From: DATLOJ01 sp035536315
GTDB lineage: Bacteria; Actinomycetota; CADDZG01; JAHWKV01
Length of the DNA: 5,973 nt
Reading direction: 5' to 3'
NCBI GenBank assembly: GCA_035536315.1
Contig: DATLOJ010000008.1
Coordinates: 1-5,973, forward strand
Under the pieces are notes generated by a model. That model was not told the DNA's origin, did no database searches, and saw only the letters and a program-made list of their open reading frames with translations. Below, piece after piece: positions 5,373 through 5,973 of the stretch. Position 1 is the stretch's first letter, and every line of letters begins with the position of its first letter. Made by a program: the position numbers and the translations under genes.

Positions 5373-5973
5373 GTGCCAGTTCGCCGAGCACTAGCAATGC
5401 TCCTCGTTCTCTCCGCATCCGTCGTCGGTTCTGCGGCGGTTTCTCAGGCCGTTCCCTACGAGGGGTTGCTGAATCCGGAGCGGATTCTGAACGTCCTTCA
5501 GGTTGCCTCAGTCGAGAATTGCTTTACCTCCCGTCTGAACGCCGAGCGGGCCGTACCTCTGACGACGCGCGCGGACCTCGTCGCACTTGCGCGCAAGCAT
5601 TCGGGGCGCATGGCTTCCTCCAGTTCCATCTACCACAACTCCAGGCTCGCGGACGAAGCTCCTCCGGATTGGCAGAGCCTCGGTGAGAACGTCGGAGTTG
5701 GGCCGGAGTGCAGCGAGATTCATCAGGCGTTCATGAATTCACCAACGCACCGCAAGAACATCCTCGACACGGACTTCAACTTGATCGGCGTCGGTGTGGT
5801 CATCACGCAGGACGGATCTATATACGTCACGCAGGTCTTCATGCAGTCGGGGTTTGACCAGGGAGCGGCGGCTCCCTCCGGAACGGGACGGCCGGGCGAA
5901 ACACCTGCCGGCCCCGCCGAGCCAATTCCAGGAGAGGCTCCCGCCCCCGCGGTGCCCGGGTCCAAGATCAACG
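5373..5973 (+). CDS. Secreted CAP/SCP-domain (YkwD-like) protein, 3' end outside the window
   Basis: 200 codons are visible and the frame is still open at the window edge. I chose GTG 5373 over ATG 5397 because it adds MPVRRALA, a basic n-region that completes a signal peptide. The hydrophobic core is LAMLLVLSASVVGSAAV and the likely cleavage is after SQA (residue 26). The CAP domain covers about 42-158: SRLNAERAVPLTTRADLVALARKHSGRM, then His88 in IYHNS, Glu105 in LGENVG, His126 in SPTHRKNIL, and the closing strands IGVGVVITQDG and IYVTQVFM. His88, Glu105 and His126 match the conserved CAP cavity residues. Cys50 and Cys112 could form a disulfide. After residue 162 the chain becomes a Pro/Gly/Ala-rich linker, leading to something not visible. 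The function of bacterial CAP proteins is poorly known; an extracellular or wall-associated role is expected. It diverges from the redox operon across 59 bp. Confidence 0.85.
   Translation, partial: MPVRRALAMLLVLSASVVGSAAVSQAVPYEGLLNPERILNVLQVASVENCFTSRLNAERAVPLTTRADLVALARKHSGRMASSSSIYHNSRLADEAPPDWQSLGENVGVGPECSEIHQAFMNSPTHRKNILDTDFNLIGVGVVITQDGSIYVTQVFMQSGFDQGAAAPSGTGRPGETPAGPAEPIPGEAPAPAVPGSKIN

Noticed and set aside
5508..5971. Two adjacent minus-strand open frames (5508-5723 and 5723-5971)
   Set aside because: They are antisense to the CAP-domain gene, which has a signal peptide, a full CAP motif set and an open frame to the window edge.

Overview
The window looks like a piece of a moderately GC-rich bacterial chromosome, most likely from an actinobacterium. 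The signs are a Rex repressor encoded right after a small glutaredoxin-like gene, several GTG/TTG starts, possible leaderless promoters and a YkwD-type CAP protein. The lineage is inferred from gene style only. I see no mobile element, CRISPR array, tRNA or rRNA.

Layout: positions 2-106 (+) hold the last 34 codons of an unrecognised hydrophobic protein. Positions 107-224 are a convergent intergenic region with two copies of a terminator-like hairpin sharing an exact 20-nt sequence. From 5313 down to 225 runs a tightly packed block of seven minus-strand genes. In transcription order these are an AMP-forming acyl-CoA synthetase (5313-3793), an unrecognised seven-TM protein (3792-3019), a membrane-anchored TlpA/ResA-type thioredoxin (3019-2498), CcdA (2508-1771), a DinB-superfamily protein (1754-1167), a glutaredoxin-like protein (1153-911) and rex (878-225). 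Junctions range from an 11-nt overlap to a 32-nt gap, so a single operon is the simplest reading. A 59-bp divergent region (5314-5372) separates it from a plus-strand secreted CAP/SCP-domain protein that runs off the right edge.

Five of the seven operon genes have a thiol or redox theme. CcdA would carry reducing equivalents across the membrane to TlpA. The glutaredoxin-like protein works on thiols in the cytosol. DinB-fold proteins include low-molecular-weight-thiol S-transferases. Rex senses NADH/NAD+. The cytochrome c haem-ligation partners (ResB/CcsB) are absent from the window, so the final client of the CcdA-TlpA pair is unknown; the seven-TM protein between the acyl-CoA synthetase and TlpA is the main unknown. 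Possible regulatory DNA includes a tandem pair of Rex-like half-sites just upstream of rex and a 23-bp inverted repeat over the start of the acyl-CoA synthetase gene.
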